NCBI RefSeq assembly: GCF_047675955.1
Contig: NC_132910.1
Location: forward strand, 88,314,923-88,378,922
From: Chlorocebus sabaeus
Taxonomy: Eukaryota > Chordata > Mammalia > Primates > Cercopithecidae
DNA: 64,000 nt
Direction of reading: 5' to 3'
Part shown: piece after piece, positions 1 through 11,045 of the stretch
How positions within the stretch are numbered: position 1 is the first letter of the stretch
Layout: every line of letters starts with the position of its first letter
The notes under the pieces: model-generated
What the model was told of the DNA's origin: nothing
Databases searched by the model: none
What the model saw: only the letters and a program-made list of their open reading frames with translations
Position numbers and translations under genes: made by a program

Positions 1-89
1 TGGATAGCTAGAATCCCTGCTTCTATCACTGGCACTGCTAATGCCTATTCTCAACTATTCTCAATACAATTACATTGAGATCCCTTTAA

Positions 90-648
90 GACAAGTCAAA
101 TCATGTCACTCTTCTGCTAAAAATCCTGCAATGTCTTCTTCTTTTACCCAGAGGAAAATGTAAAATTATTTAAAGGGTTTATAAAGCCTCTTATGATCTA
201 GCCCCTCATTATCATTCTGAAGTCATCTCTTACCACACTCCAATCTTCCAAACAAGACCGCCTCCAGTTACACTGGCCTCCATCCCATTGCTCTGATTTG
301 CTTGCCTTAATCCTGCTTTGAGATTAGGGCATTCATTGCACTGGCTGTCTCCTCTGCCTGGAACACACTTTCTAATTTCCCCAACCCCAGAAATCCATAA
401 AGCTAACTCTAATCATCGAGTCTTTACTTTCTCAACGTATCCTATCCAGGTCATTGTATTTTACTCTGCAACCTCAACCCCCGTCACTGCCATTTTTCTC
501 ACACTGTTTTACTTTTGCTTGTCTATATCAATTAGAATATAAACTCCACAAAGTAAAATATTGTGTTCATTTTGTTCAAGAATGTATTTAAATAACCTAA
601 AACAGGTCCCTAGTAAGCATTCAGCAAATATTCTAAGGGAATAAATTA
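90..648 (+). repeat. LINE L2 3' end
   Basis: The order of phrases follows the L2 3' region: codons resembling 'tgatctagcccct', 'cactggcctcc', 'ctctgcctggaacac', then 'agaatataaactccac' and the closing 'agtaagcattcagcaaatatt...aataaat'. Divergence is high, as expected for an ancient element. The 74-codon open frame inside (318-542) is a by-product of this repeat and not a gene. Confidence 0.75.
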
Positions 649-2275
649 TCTGGATTTATTGCTAGTGATAAAGCATACACACACAATTTTAATTCTAGAA
701 ACAACAAGATAAGCAGTACAAGAAACATAAAATGCTATTGGTTGCAGAGGGAAAATAATGTTTTGATTGAGATGCAAAGTAAAAATGAATACTTTACAGA
801 AGACTGTATTTGAGATAAGAATTTAAGGATTGGTAACATTTTGACAAGTGGATAATAAAGATATGGGTGCTACGAGAGTCAATCAAAAGAGGGATTAAGA
901 ACAAAACTGACCATTGTTTGCTTTTTATGTTTCATCATTCTACTCCACACCGGGATAACATAGATGAATAACCTGATCACTAATTTCAAATTGCTTACTG
1001 CTAGTGAAATGTGCGTGTGTGTGTGTGTGTGTATGTGTGTATCGTGATTCTAACAATCAATCAATAGCAAAATAATGTACTAAAATAAAGAACATATAGA
1101 AGACTCCTCTGAGAAGGTTTCTCAAAGTTGAAAAAGGACAAAAACTTTAAAAAATCAATTTCATTCAATAGTCCATAAATAGACTTAAATTATATAAAAC
1201 ATTTGATGATGCTGTCAATATGAAAGCTCAGTTGCAGCTGATTTTATAAAACATATTTACTTCACAGTTTAGTTTGGATATACTGTTGGCAAGGTTCTGG
1301 ATTCCAAACCTACCTTGTCTAGCCACAGGAGTGGCCTCCAGGAAGATGAATAAAAGGGAAGCTTCAGACAAATCCATGACATTCCTGGACAGAAAAGTTC
1401 TGCCACTTTATTCCTATTTGTCCTACTCCAATAAAAGTGGTTGGACAATTTAGAAAAAGATAAAAAGCCCCTTTTCATTACTTTTATTATTTCATTACTC
1501 TTCTCATTACTCACAACTAAACTTCAGACCAATTCTAAACTTTTCTTCTTCTACCATCAGCCCCACTTACTTTCTTCTACCATTTCAAAACACAAAATCG
1601 CCTACAAACATTTTCAACAGGTGAGAGAGGAAAAAATGAAGAACTGAGAATAACAAATAATGCCTCAAGAACCCACTAACAACACAACTGTATCACACAC
1701 CTCACACTCTACAACAACAAAATAATAATCTCCCCAAACCTACATAGGAAAAGGAATGTTCATACACTCTACTCTTTCGTCTGCAGTAGTTTTGAGTTTC
1801 ATTTTTATTCACTTGTCCTTTCTACCAAAGCTAGATCTTTCTCTTTGTGTTTGTATTTCCCAGAAGGATTAAGGGAAAAGAAAATAGGGCAACTACTTCC
1901 CCTTCATTTTTGTTGTTGTTGTTAACTCATTTTCACCCAATCTTGCATTCAATACATTCTAAAAGAATAAATATAATCTCTGCAATGGAAAGCAGATGTT
2001 TTTCTTCAAAATATCTTCTCATAATGGCCCAAATTCTCTTAAACAATAGTGGCTACAATTTATCTGAACAACTTTTAACATGACTATTATATAATTATAG
2101 CTGTTTTTAATGTTGATGTCTTTGTAAATACCATATATTAATTATTATTGTGGCTGCAATAATGCTACAATATAAATTAATGAGTCAGTGCATAATCAAC
2201 AAGGTGAACATCAGTAAAATGTTTTACTGGAGGCATTTGCTCTTAACCTCTGTGTCTTTTTGTATTAGGTGATAG
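649..2275. other. unassigned AT-rich DNA
   Basis: I recognise no gene and no repeat family here apart from the GT microsatellite at 1011-1041. Short frames at 1269-1514, 1441-1647 and 1847-2083 have no recognisable domain and no supporting splice or promoter context. Confidence 0.4.
1011..1041. repeat. (GT)n microsatellite
   Basis: Interrupted GT run with single GC and AT interruptions, read directly from the sequence. Confidence 0.9.
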
Positions 2276-2290
2276 ACACCATTATCTTTT

Positions 2291-2588
2291 TTTTTTTCTT
2301 TTTTTTTGTTTTTTTTTTTTTTTCGAGATGGAGTCTCACTCTGTCACCTAGGCTGGAGTGCAATGGCACGATCTCCACTCACTGCAACCTCCATCTCCTG
2401 GGTTCAAGCGATTCTCCTGCCTCAGCCTCTGGAGTAGCTGAGATTACAGGCTCATGCCACCACGCCTGGCTAATTTTTGTATTTTTAGTAGAGATGGGGT
2501 TTCACCATGTTATCCAAGCTGGTCTCGAACTCCTGACCTCAGGTGATCCACCTGCCTCGGCCTCCCAAAGTGCTGGGATTATAGGCGA
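2291..2588 (-). mobile_element. Alu (AluS-like), antisense, with TSDs
   Basis: Reads as an antisense Alu: a T-rich tail (2291-2323), then the reverse complement of the right arm, middle A-rich region and left arm, ending near 'ctgggattataggcg'. About the first 20 bases of the Alu 5' end are missing. It is flanked by 15-bp direct repeats at 2276-2290 and 2589-2603 with one mismatch (ACACC/AATTATCTTTT), so this is an autonomous insertion event and not a fragment. The 136-codon frame over it (2269-2679) is the usual spurious antisense-Alu frame. Confidence 0.95.
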
Positions 2589-2603
2589 ACACAATTATCT
2601 TTT

Positions 2604-3181
2604 GATAGCAGTCTGTTTCATCATCCTTGGACCATATTTTTTATCAAATAAAAATAAAATATACACAGATACTGTCTAAATATTTTTAAAATATGTAAAC
2701 TTAGATTAAAATAATCTTGGAGAAAGGAAGAAAAATTCATCTTGTTTCAGTATTACTATTTTTTACTGGAGAAACGGATGACTGGAACTATTAAATTACT
2801 TCCAAAAGAACCAAGATTAGAACTCGGGTTTCCTACACTAGTTTCTGTGTTATCTTTTCATTTTAACACATGGCCTATTACCTCTTTATATTTTATGGAT
2901 ACTAAAATCATCACAATAGACTGCTCTATAAAATTATAAATATGCCTTAACATTTTTACATAGCAATATAATCTTTTTGTTGTTGTTCAATACGCAGTCC
3001 ATCCTTTTAGCTATTTTAGTTGTTGGGGTGCTATATAAAATTTTAATTGTGCAATATTGAACATTTCACATAAAAGAATGATGTATCTCATGAGCTTTCA
3101 GGGAGACAAGAAAATTTAGTCTAAGGAAGAACAAAAGCAAACAAAAAGCAAATATGAAACTTCTCTCATGAGAAGTAAACA
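2604..3181. other. unassigned AT-rich DNA
   Basis: Nothing recognised. A 65-codon frame (2742-2939) has no recognisable features. Confidence 0.4.
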
Positions 3182-4269
3182 ATAGTCCCCCATTATAGGG
3201 GGTGTGATGGTTAATACTGAGTATCAACTTGATCCAATTGAAGGCTGCAAAGTATTGTTTCTGGGTGTGTTTGTGAGGGTGTTGCCAAAGGAGAATAACA
3301 TTTGAGTTTGTGGACTGGGAGAGGCAGACACACCCTCAATCTGGGTGGGCACCATCTAATCAGCTGCCAGCATAGTTAGGAGAAAAGCAGGCAGAGGAAC
3401 CTGGCAGGACTAGGCTGGCTGAATCTTCTGGCCTCTATCTTTCTCCCATGCTGGATGCTTCCTGCTCTCGAACATCAGACTCCAAGTTCTTCAGCTTTTG
3501 GACTCTTGGACTTAAAGCAATGATTTGCCAGGGGCTCTCAGGCTTCAGTCATGGACTGAAGGCTACACTATCAGCTTCCCTTCTTTTGAGGTTTTGGGAC
3601 TTGGACTGGCTTCCTGGCTCCCCAGCTTGCACAAGGCCTGTTGTGGGACTTCACTTTGTCATTGTGTGAGTCATTTCTCCTAATAAACCCCCATTTATAC
3701 ATACATCTATCCTATTAGTTCTGTCCCTTTAGAGAACCCTGACTAATTACAGGGGAAATGGAAGGATCTTCGTTCCAAGACTCTTGGTAGATGCCTAATA
3801 CTGTGCTAGTGCCAAACCTTATATATACTATGTGTTTTCCTATATATTGATACTTATGATAAAGTTTAATTTCTACATTAGACACAGTAAAAGATTAACA
3901 ATGACTAAAAATAAAGTAGAACATTTGTAACAATATGCCAGCATCACTAGTCTTGCACTTTGGGGCCATAATTTAAAAAAGAGTTAATTGTACAAAAACA
4001 CTGTGATGCTTCAACAGTTAATATCATATCCCAGAGGGATACTAAGTGGGTAGTGTGTGCAGCTTGGATACACTGGACAAAGCGATGATTCATGTTATGG
4101 GTGGAACCGAGTGAGCTCGTGTGAGATTTTATCATATTACTCATAATGGCACACTATTTAAAGCTTATGAATTATTTCTGGAATTTTCCATGTAATATTT
4201 TTGGACCCTGGTTGACTGTGGGTAACTGAAATAACAGAAAGTGAAGCAATGGATAAGGGAGGACTAGTG
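3182..4269 (+). mobile_element. Tigger-type DNA transposon, split by an LTR
   Basis: The left terminus 'agtcccccattatagg' and the right terminus 'gtgaagcaatggataagggaggactagtg' are near-complementary, matching the Tigger pattern that ends in GGATAAGGGGGGACTACTG. Internal wording after 3756 ('gataaagtttaatttc...agacacagtaaaagattaacaatgac') also belongs to the pogo/Tigger (TcMar) group. The element is non-autonomous as seen: no transposase frame survives. It is interrupted at 3203-3751 by an LTR insertion. Orientation is tentative. Confidence 0.75.
3203..3751 (+). mobile_element. solitary LTR (TGTGATGGTTAAT... type)
   Basis: Begins TGTGATGGTTAATACTGAG and ends CTGACTAATTACA, i.e. TG...CA. An AATAAA signal lies at 3682-3687, about 65 bases before the end. 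It is flanked by a 4-bp direct repeat GGGG (3199-3202 and 3752-3755), which fits an ERV1-class insertion. No internal retroviral sequence follows, so this is a solo LTR left by recombination. I recognise the family wording (several related copies occur in this window) but cannot name the subfamily. The 73-codon frame inside it is incidental. Confidence 0.75.
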
Positions 4270-6289
4270 TAATACTTTAGACTACAATCTTAAGTATTAT
4301 AAACCTACAGTTTCACATGCTGCTGCTTTCACATTTTGAGCCTTGTGGGGCACAAAAGGCCTAAAGGTGAGTCTCCTTGCTCTCAACAGACATACTCTGA
4401 CCCAGCTAGTTGGATCAGGTGAGGCAGCTACTCCCCATCTGGTTCTCAACCTAACAGGATTTTTATGCTTGCCACCTCAAACAAGTTATAAGAACAAGCT
4501 CATGTCTTTCCCAGGTACCTTACCCTCTCATTACTACGAAGCCTGCCTCTCACAGCCCTTGCTTGTTCCGCTTTGTCCCTCGTGCACCCTCTGCATGGCC
4601 TTGTGTCATGCCTGGTACTACTCTGAGCTATGGGTATGTTTTAACAATAAACTTGTTTGATTACATTTGTGCAATATTGGTCATCATATATTTGGTGTTT
4701 TGTTTTTGTTTTTGTTTTTTCGTATTAGGTAAAGGAGATGATATCTTCCTCACCGGCAGGATAAATAAGAGGTGATTAAAACACCCCAGAGCATGGTGTA
4801 AAAAAAATATGAAACAAACTAATTTTCCTAGATCCACATTTTGGAAAACTGCTGTTTTATTTTTCATCTCCCAGTGGGGGTTTTTAATGCCCTTTTCAGC
4901 AACAAAACAAAACAAAACAAGACAAAAACAAATATTGCATTACATACCATAGGAGAGTAATGGAAAAGAGAAACAAAAATTCAGGATTAATTCTAAACTC
5001 TTATACTCCTATACACTATGGATATAGATAATAGGTCCTGATTTAAAGCTTTCCATATTAATTTAATCCCTTGTAAACTCTGCTGTTTCATAGAAATTAT
5101 ATTTTAAGATGAAGATTAAAAACAGAAAAATAATATTTTGTGTCTGTTCACTCATGTTGTTCCTTGATTCATTGAAGCATAATGAACAGAATTTTAGTTT
5201 AAGATTAAAAACTTGCAATTATGATGACAGTGAAATACATATTATAGAAACATGAAAAAATCACAACTCTTTATGACATTCAGAGACCATGAAAACACAC
5301 TATTAAGAGATTTTCAATATAATAACTTGGAAAAATATAAGCTAATAATTTAAAAACTTTGTGAAAGTCAATAGATAATATTTTATAATGTAAACTTAAC
5401 ATTACTTTTTTAAAAAATTCAACTCCTAGAAGATTTGATGAAAGGGAAACTTTTTTATTCACTTTACTGATAATGTTCAATTGTAACATTTCTGCTGCAT
5501 TTAAGATAGCACAATCTCACTTTACAAGCAAATTACTCATATCTGTTTCCTATCTCAATAAGCACAACTAAGAGTATACAATTTTGTTTCTATTCACAGA
5601 GGTACCATAGATATTTATGAGGAACATTTCCACATATTGCATGCCTGCTTTACTTTCGTTAGTTTGTCCTTTAGATCAACTTTATGGGTTTATCTTGATC
5701 TATCACATTTATTTATAACATGATAATTTGAGCAAGAAGGCAAATGCACTTCCATTTTGACTCTGAACCTGGATGTACATATTTCCCTGACAATGTGCAG
5801 CCTCCATTGTTTAGACTGAACTTGAGTATGTGTCTTAGAAAGACTCACCAGAACATTAATCAGATGTTAACAATGTACATTACTGCAGGTGTAATTTGTT
5901 TTTTTCTGAAAATCTATTTTTATGAACTTGACCAAGTCATTATGCCTCAGTATGTTCTTTCGTCTTGTTAAAAAAAAAGGGGTTTGGGACTATTTTGGCA
6001 ACAAAAATGCTATGAATATAATATTTTGACTAACTACCTTTTGAATTTTTATATCTTTATTTTACATTTGCATTCATTTAGGATATACAATACATTCAAA
6101 ATCCAAGAGACATACAATTGTAAACAAGATGTTGAAGGCTTACCCATCACTGTCAGCCTAATTTAGCCCACCTCAATGCATTTGAGGTAACCACTGTCAT
6201 TACTTTTGGATGCATCACCCCAAGGTGGCTTTATGCAAATGTAATTATATATAATTTTTTTCCTCTTTCTTCCAAAAAAGAAAACTTGC
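4270..6289. other. mostly unassigned; possible LTR remnant near 4310-4660
   Basis: The stretch 4310-4660 is locally C-rich and ends with an AATAAA (4646-4651) followed by 'cttgtttg', which looks like the tail of an old LTR, but I cannot match it to a family. A short (AAAAC)n tract lies at 4903-4930. The rest to 6289 shows no recognisable gene or repeat. Confidence 0.3.
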
Positions 6290-6620
6290 TCTATACAATA
6301 TTCTGAAGATTGGCTTTTTCATCATATGTGTCTTGAGCTCTTTAGTATTAGAATATAGAAAGTTAACTTATTATCTTTTTCTGCTTTGTGATAATGGTAT
6401 TATAGTTTATTTTACTAGCCCCTTATTAATAAATACTTGGGTTGTTTCCACTCTCTTGGTGTTACAGATAATATTTCAGTGAATTACTTTATACAATAAT
6501 TTATCCAATTTATGCAGAAACATATGTAAGATAAATTCCCAGTGAGATTTGTTGTTCCTAGGCTAGAAGTATTTATTTTGATATATTGCTAAAACTAGTT
6601 TTATTAGAAGTAAACCATTT
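6290..6620 (-). repeat. possible ancient LINE fragment
   Basis: Wording such as 'aataaatacttgggttgtttcc' and 'tatacaataatttatcc' resembles the antisense of a LINE ORF2 end. Divergence is high and the assignment is weak. Confidence 0.3.
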
Positions 6621-6868
6621 TTTTCTCCCACCACCTATGTATGAAATAACCTGTTTCTCCTTAGTTTGGGAAAGAGAATATTTTCTCATCATTTTGCATT
6701 CTTGTTAATCATAGAAATAAAAATAAATCTTGCTTTATTTCTAATTTGCATGTCTCATGAGTGAGTTTGAAGACTCTCAAAAATTATTTTAAGAAAACAT
6801 TTAAATTTATTTTTCTGTGATTTATCTCTTCAATATCTCATGGTTTATGTATCTTTGAAGTATTTGCA

Positions 6869-7268
6869 TGTCTTAGTCCATTTATGCTTCTATAACAAAA
6901 CACCTGAGACTGAATAATTTACATAAAACAGAAATTTATTTTCTCACATTTCTGGAAGTATGGAAGTCTAAGATTAAGGTGCCAACATATTCAGTGTCTG
7001 GAAAGGACTGCTCTCTCCTTCCAAAATGATGCTTTGCATGCTGTGTTTGTGAGAGGGCAGGAATGTTGTGTCCTTCCATGACAGAAGATAGAGAACAGAA
7101 AGGGGTGAACTTCTCTGTCAAGCCCTTTTATAATGGCATTAATTCATTCACAATGGAAGGGCTCTCATGACATAAACACTTCCCAAAAGGCCTCACCTTT
7201 CAACATTAGTACATCAGGGATTTAGTTTCCAATATATAAAATTTGGGGGACATATTTAGGCCATAGCA
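6869..7268 (-). mobile_element. ERVL-MaLR LTR (3' LTR of the element at 6869-10425)
   Basis: Reads as an antisense MaLR LTR: 'tgtcttagtccatttatgc...acaaaacacctgagactgaataattta...cagaaatttattttctcac' and ends '...aggccatagca'. Aligns phrase by phrase with the second LTR at 10035-10425. In element orientation this is the downstream LTR. MLT1/MST-type by wording; subfamily not assigned. Confidence 0.8.
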
Positions 7269-8059
7269 TTCTGCTTCTGGCCCCAAACTTCACATCCTTC
7301 TCACAAACAAAATACATACATTCCATCCCAATAGTACCAAAAAGTCTTCACTCATTCCAGCACCAACTGTAAAGTCTAAGACTTGAGTCTTACCTAAACA
7401 ACCTATAGGTGAAACTTTAGGTACAATTCATCCTGAAACAAATTCTCCCACTGTAATCTTGTGAAATCAAACAAGTTATGTGCTTCCACAATATAACCGT
7501 AGGGCAGATAGAGATCAGACATTGTCATTCCAAAAAGGGGAAATAAAAACGAATAAAGGGACAACAAGTACCAAGTAAGTTGAGAACCCAACAGGGACAA
7601 CATTAAATCTTAAGGCTTCAAAGTAATCTTTTACTCCATGTCCTACTGTCCACAGGCACTGAAGTGAGGGGTGAGCCCTCAATGCTCCTGGTGCGCCTTA
7701 CTCCTACAGCTTTGATGGGTATTGATCATGCTACTCTCACAGGTTACAATTAGGAGATTGTGGCCCTCCCAAGCTGGTGTTACATGCTGTGGTTCTACAG
7801 TTATGGGCTCTTGAAGCAGCCCATCCCCCATGGTTACTATACAACCTTGCCTTACCAGGGACTGTCTGTGGTGGTTCTGCTCTTGCAGAAGTTCTCTCTC
7901 CCTGGGAGGCTTTTGGAGACATCCTTTGAAATCTAGGGGAAGAAGGCCAGGCCTCCAGAACTTCTTTATCCTGTGCCTGCAGAATTTGCACCATGTGGAT
8001 GCTGCCAAGGCTCACTGCTTGTGCCCTCTGGTATATTCGAGCATTCACTTTAAAACTGT
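7269..8059 (-). mobile_element. MaLR internal region, first part
   Basis: Directly follows the LTR with 'ttctgcttctggccccaaacttcacatccttctcac', the antisense of THE1/MST-type internal sequence, and continues with 'agatcagacattgtcattccaaaaagggg', 'aatcttaaggcttcaaagtaatc' and 'gctgccaaggctcactgcttgtgccctctg'. MaLR internal DNA is non-coding or gag-like; no intact frame remains. Frames at 7679-8198 are incidental. An old L1 interrupts it after about 8060. Confidence 0.7.
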
Positions 8060-9941
8060 TACAGCATCTGCAAACAGTCTCATTTATAATAGCATCAAAA
8101 AAAAAATACTCAGGAATAAATTTAACCAAGGAAGTGAAAGGTATCTATACTACAATGATAAAACATTGATGAAAGAAATTAAAGATAATATAAATTAATG
8201 AAAAAATATTCCATGTTAATGGATTGGAACAACTAACATTATTAAAATGTCCATATCACACAGCATGGTCTATAGATTTAATGCAATCCCTATCAAAATT
8301 CCAGTGTCATTTTTCACAAAAATAGAAAAAAAAACTATAATTTTTATGAAACCACAAAACATCCTGAATAGCCATAACAATCCTGACCAAAGATTGAAAA
8401 AGAACAAAGCTGGAGACAACACACAAACAGATTTCAAAGTATATTACAAAGGTATGGTAATCAAAACCGCATGCTACTGGCATAAAAAGATACACCTCAA
8501 CCCATGGAATAGGATAAAGAGTCCAGAAATAAACCACACATCTATGGTCAATTGAATTTTGAGAATGGTGCATGAACACTCAATTCAGAAAGAATAGTCT
8601 CTTCAATAAACGGTGATGGGAAAACTGGATATCCACATGCAGAAGAATAAAAGTTGACCTTTATCTTACACTATGTACAAAAATCAACCAGAAATTAATC
8701 AAATACTTAAATGTAAAACCTGAAACTGTAAAACTAATAGAAGAAGACATAGAGGAAAATCTCCATGAGATTGTGCCTTATTGGATAAGACACCAAAAGC
8801 ACAAGCAATAAAATCAAAAATAGACAAATGGGATTGCATCAAACTGAAAAACTTCTGCATATTAAAAAAAGATTAATGAAGTGAGGAGACAAGTCATAGA
8901 TTGAAAAAATATTTGGGAATCATACATCAGGTAAGAGACAAATATCTAAAATATTCAAGGAACTCATACTACAAAATAACCGTATTTACAAAATGAGCAA
9001 AGGACTGAATAGATATTTCTCAAAAAAGACATACAAATTGCCAACACATATATTTTTAAATCATCAACATCTCTAATCACCAGAGAGATGTAAATTAAAA
9101 CCACACTGAGATATTACCTCACACCTATTAGCAGAGCTATTATTAAAAAGACAAAAGATAATAAGTGTTGATGAGATGTGGAGAACACGAAACCCTTGTA
9201 CACTCCTGGGAATATTATAAATTAGTACAGCCAATTTGGAAAGCAGTACAGAGGTTCCTTAAAAAGCTAAAAATAGAATTAACATATGATCCAGCAATCC
9301 TACTTCTAGGTATATACCCAAAGAAATTGAAGTCAGTATCTTGAAAGGATGTCTACACTTTGATGTTCATTGCAACACTATTCACAGGAGCCAAGATATG
9401 AAAATAAACAAAGTGTCCATCAAAGAATGAATGGATTTTTTAAAATGTGTTATATATCCACAATGAAATATTATCCTTAAAAACAGAAAATTCTGTTGTT
9501 TGCAACAACATAAATGAACCCAGAGAACATTATACTAAGTAGAATAAGCCAGGTACAGAAAAACAAATACCATATGATAACACTTATATATGAAGTCTAA
9601 AATTGTCATATTTGTGGAATTAGAGAGTAAATGGTGATTTAGAGGTGAGGAATGTGGACAGGGAAAGGGGAGATGTTGGTCAAAAGGTATAAAGATTTAG
9701 TTAGACAGGAGGAATAGGTTTTGGGGATCTACTGCACAGTATGTTGACTATAGTTAATAATAACGTATTATATTTGTAAAAACAGCTAAAAAGGAAGATT
9801 TTATTCTCACTCCAAAAAAAGATATATATTTGAAGTGATGGATATGCTAATTAGCCTGATTTGATCATTATATATATGTATGTACTGAAACACTGTCTTG
9901 TACCCCATAAACACACAATTATTATTTATTAGTTAAAAAAA
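8060..9941 (+). mobile_element. old L1 (L1M-type) 3' half inserted in MaLR internal DNA
   Basis: Plus-strand remnant of L1 ORF2 from the distal RT region onward: 'atttataatagcatcaaaa...', 'tctatagatttaatgcaatccctatcaaaattcc', 'gatccagcaatcctacttctaggtatatacccaaag' and 'catcaaagaatgaatgg', then a 3' UTR and a short A tail at 9934-9941. Many stops and small indels are present; the 102-codon frame 8247-8555 is one open piece. Upstream junction is approximate because MaLR and L1 sequence blend near 8050-8075. No clear TSD seen. Confidence 0.8.
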
Positions 9942-10034
9942 TACTCTAACCTTTACCGAGTACTAAGGTTCAAAGCTGGTTCCACAGTTTTAGGGATTTT
10001 TATAGCCACATACCACTCTTCTAGTATCAATTTC
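9942..10034 (-). mobile_element. MaLR internal region, second part
   Basis: After the L1 tail the text resumes with 'gtactaaggttcaaagctggttccacagttttagggatttttatagccacat', which is the internal sequence that normally abuts the 5' LTR in this family. It shows that the L1 split one MaLR element. Confidence 0.65.
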
Positions 10035-10425
10035 TGTCTCAGTCAATTTGTGCTGCCATAACAAAATACCTAAGACTGGGTAACTTATGAAGAACAGAAA
10101 TTTATTTTCTCCACGTTCTGGAGGCTGGAACTCCCAATATCTAGGTTCCATCAAATCTGGTGTCTTACAAGAGCTGCTCTTGGCTTTCAAGATGGTGCCC
10201 TTTAAACTGTGCACTTCAGAGGAGAAAATACTGTGTTCTCACATAGCAGAAGGTGAAAGGCAAAAAGAGGAAAACTCTCTCTACCAAGCCCTTGTATAAA
10301 GGTGTTAATTCATTCATGATGACAGAGCTCTCATGACCTAAACACCCCCAAACAGGCCCCACCTTCTAAAACTGTTGCATTGGGGATTAAGTTTCCAACA
10401 CATGAATTTTAGCAAACACAAAGCA
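10035..10425 (-). mobile_element. ERVL-MaLR LTR (5' LTR of the same element)
   Basis: Starts 'tgtctcagtcaatttgtgctgccataacaaaatacctaagactgggtaactta' and ends 'acatgaattttagcaaacacaaagca'. It pairs with the LTR at 6869-7268 in order and orientation, so 6869-10425 is a rare complete LTR-internal-LTR copy. Confidence 0.8.
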
Positions 10426-10449
10426 ATATATAATTAGGAAGATTAGCAC

Positions 10450-11045
10450 TTCTAATTTAGGTAGATGAGTTGAAAATACATTTTTCCTAATTTGTCAATT
10501 GCTTCCTGATTTTGCTTATAATGGGCTTTTTTTTCTATATTTTTTACCCAGAAGTTGACATCTGTATAAGAAAACTTTAACATCTGTTGACATTTTGACT
10601 TTTGTATAAGAAAATTTATCAATATTTTTCTTTATGGATTCCAAATATCAAATCATAATTCGAAAAACTTTCTCCAATCCAAGTTTATAAATGAATTTAT
10701 ACATATTCTCTATATGTAAGGAAATTAAACATATTTCTGTCTACTACATTTATTATTTCATTTGTTTACATTGAACTCTATCTCTTCTAGAAAATTTATG
10801 TTTTTAATATTGAAATATTGATATATATCCTGATATATATCAATATATCCTGATGAGTATATGTAAAGAGACATTCAAACTTCACATTTATCTGAATGAT
10901 TCAGTTTTTCCATTAGTATTTTTTTAACAGTACACCTTTATTATAATTTGAGGGACCATATTTATTATATATTACATTCTTATGTCTATTTGGGTTTATA
11001 TGTGAACTTTTTGCTCAACTTCTCTATGTCCTGTCTATGAATCAA
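10450..11045 (-). repeat. old L1 fragment, antisense
   Basis: Antisense L1 ORF2 wording, e.g. 'acctttattataatttgagggaccatatt' and 'tatgtctatttgggttt...ctatgtcctgtc'. Heavily decayed. Contains a short perfect palindrome at 10815-10846. Confidence 0.55.
10815..10846. repeat. perfect hairpin, 15-bp arms
   Basis: Arms ATATTGATATATATC (10815-10829) and its exact reverse complement (10832-10846) are separated by two bases. All-AT except the arm ends; lies within decayed L1 DNA, so probably a chance or slippage product. Confidence 0.85.

Noticed and set aside
2269..2679. 136-codon frame
   Set aside because: Reads through an antisense Alu; the protein is the familiar Alu-derived spurious sequence.
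4310..4660. Terminal exon with AATAAA at 4646
   Set aside because: No splice acceptor or coding continuity could be argued; an LTR remnant is the more likely source of the signal.
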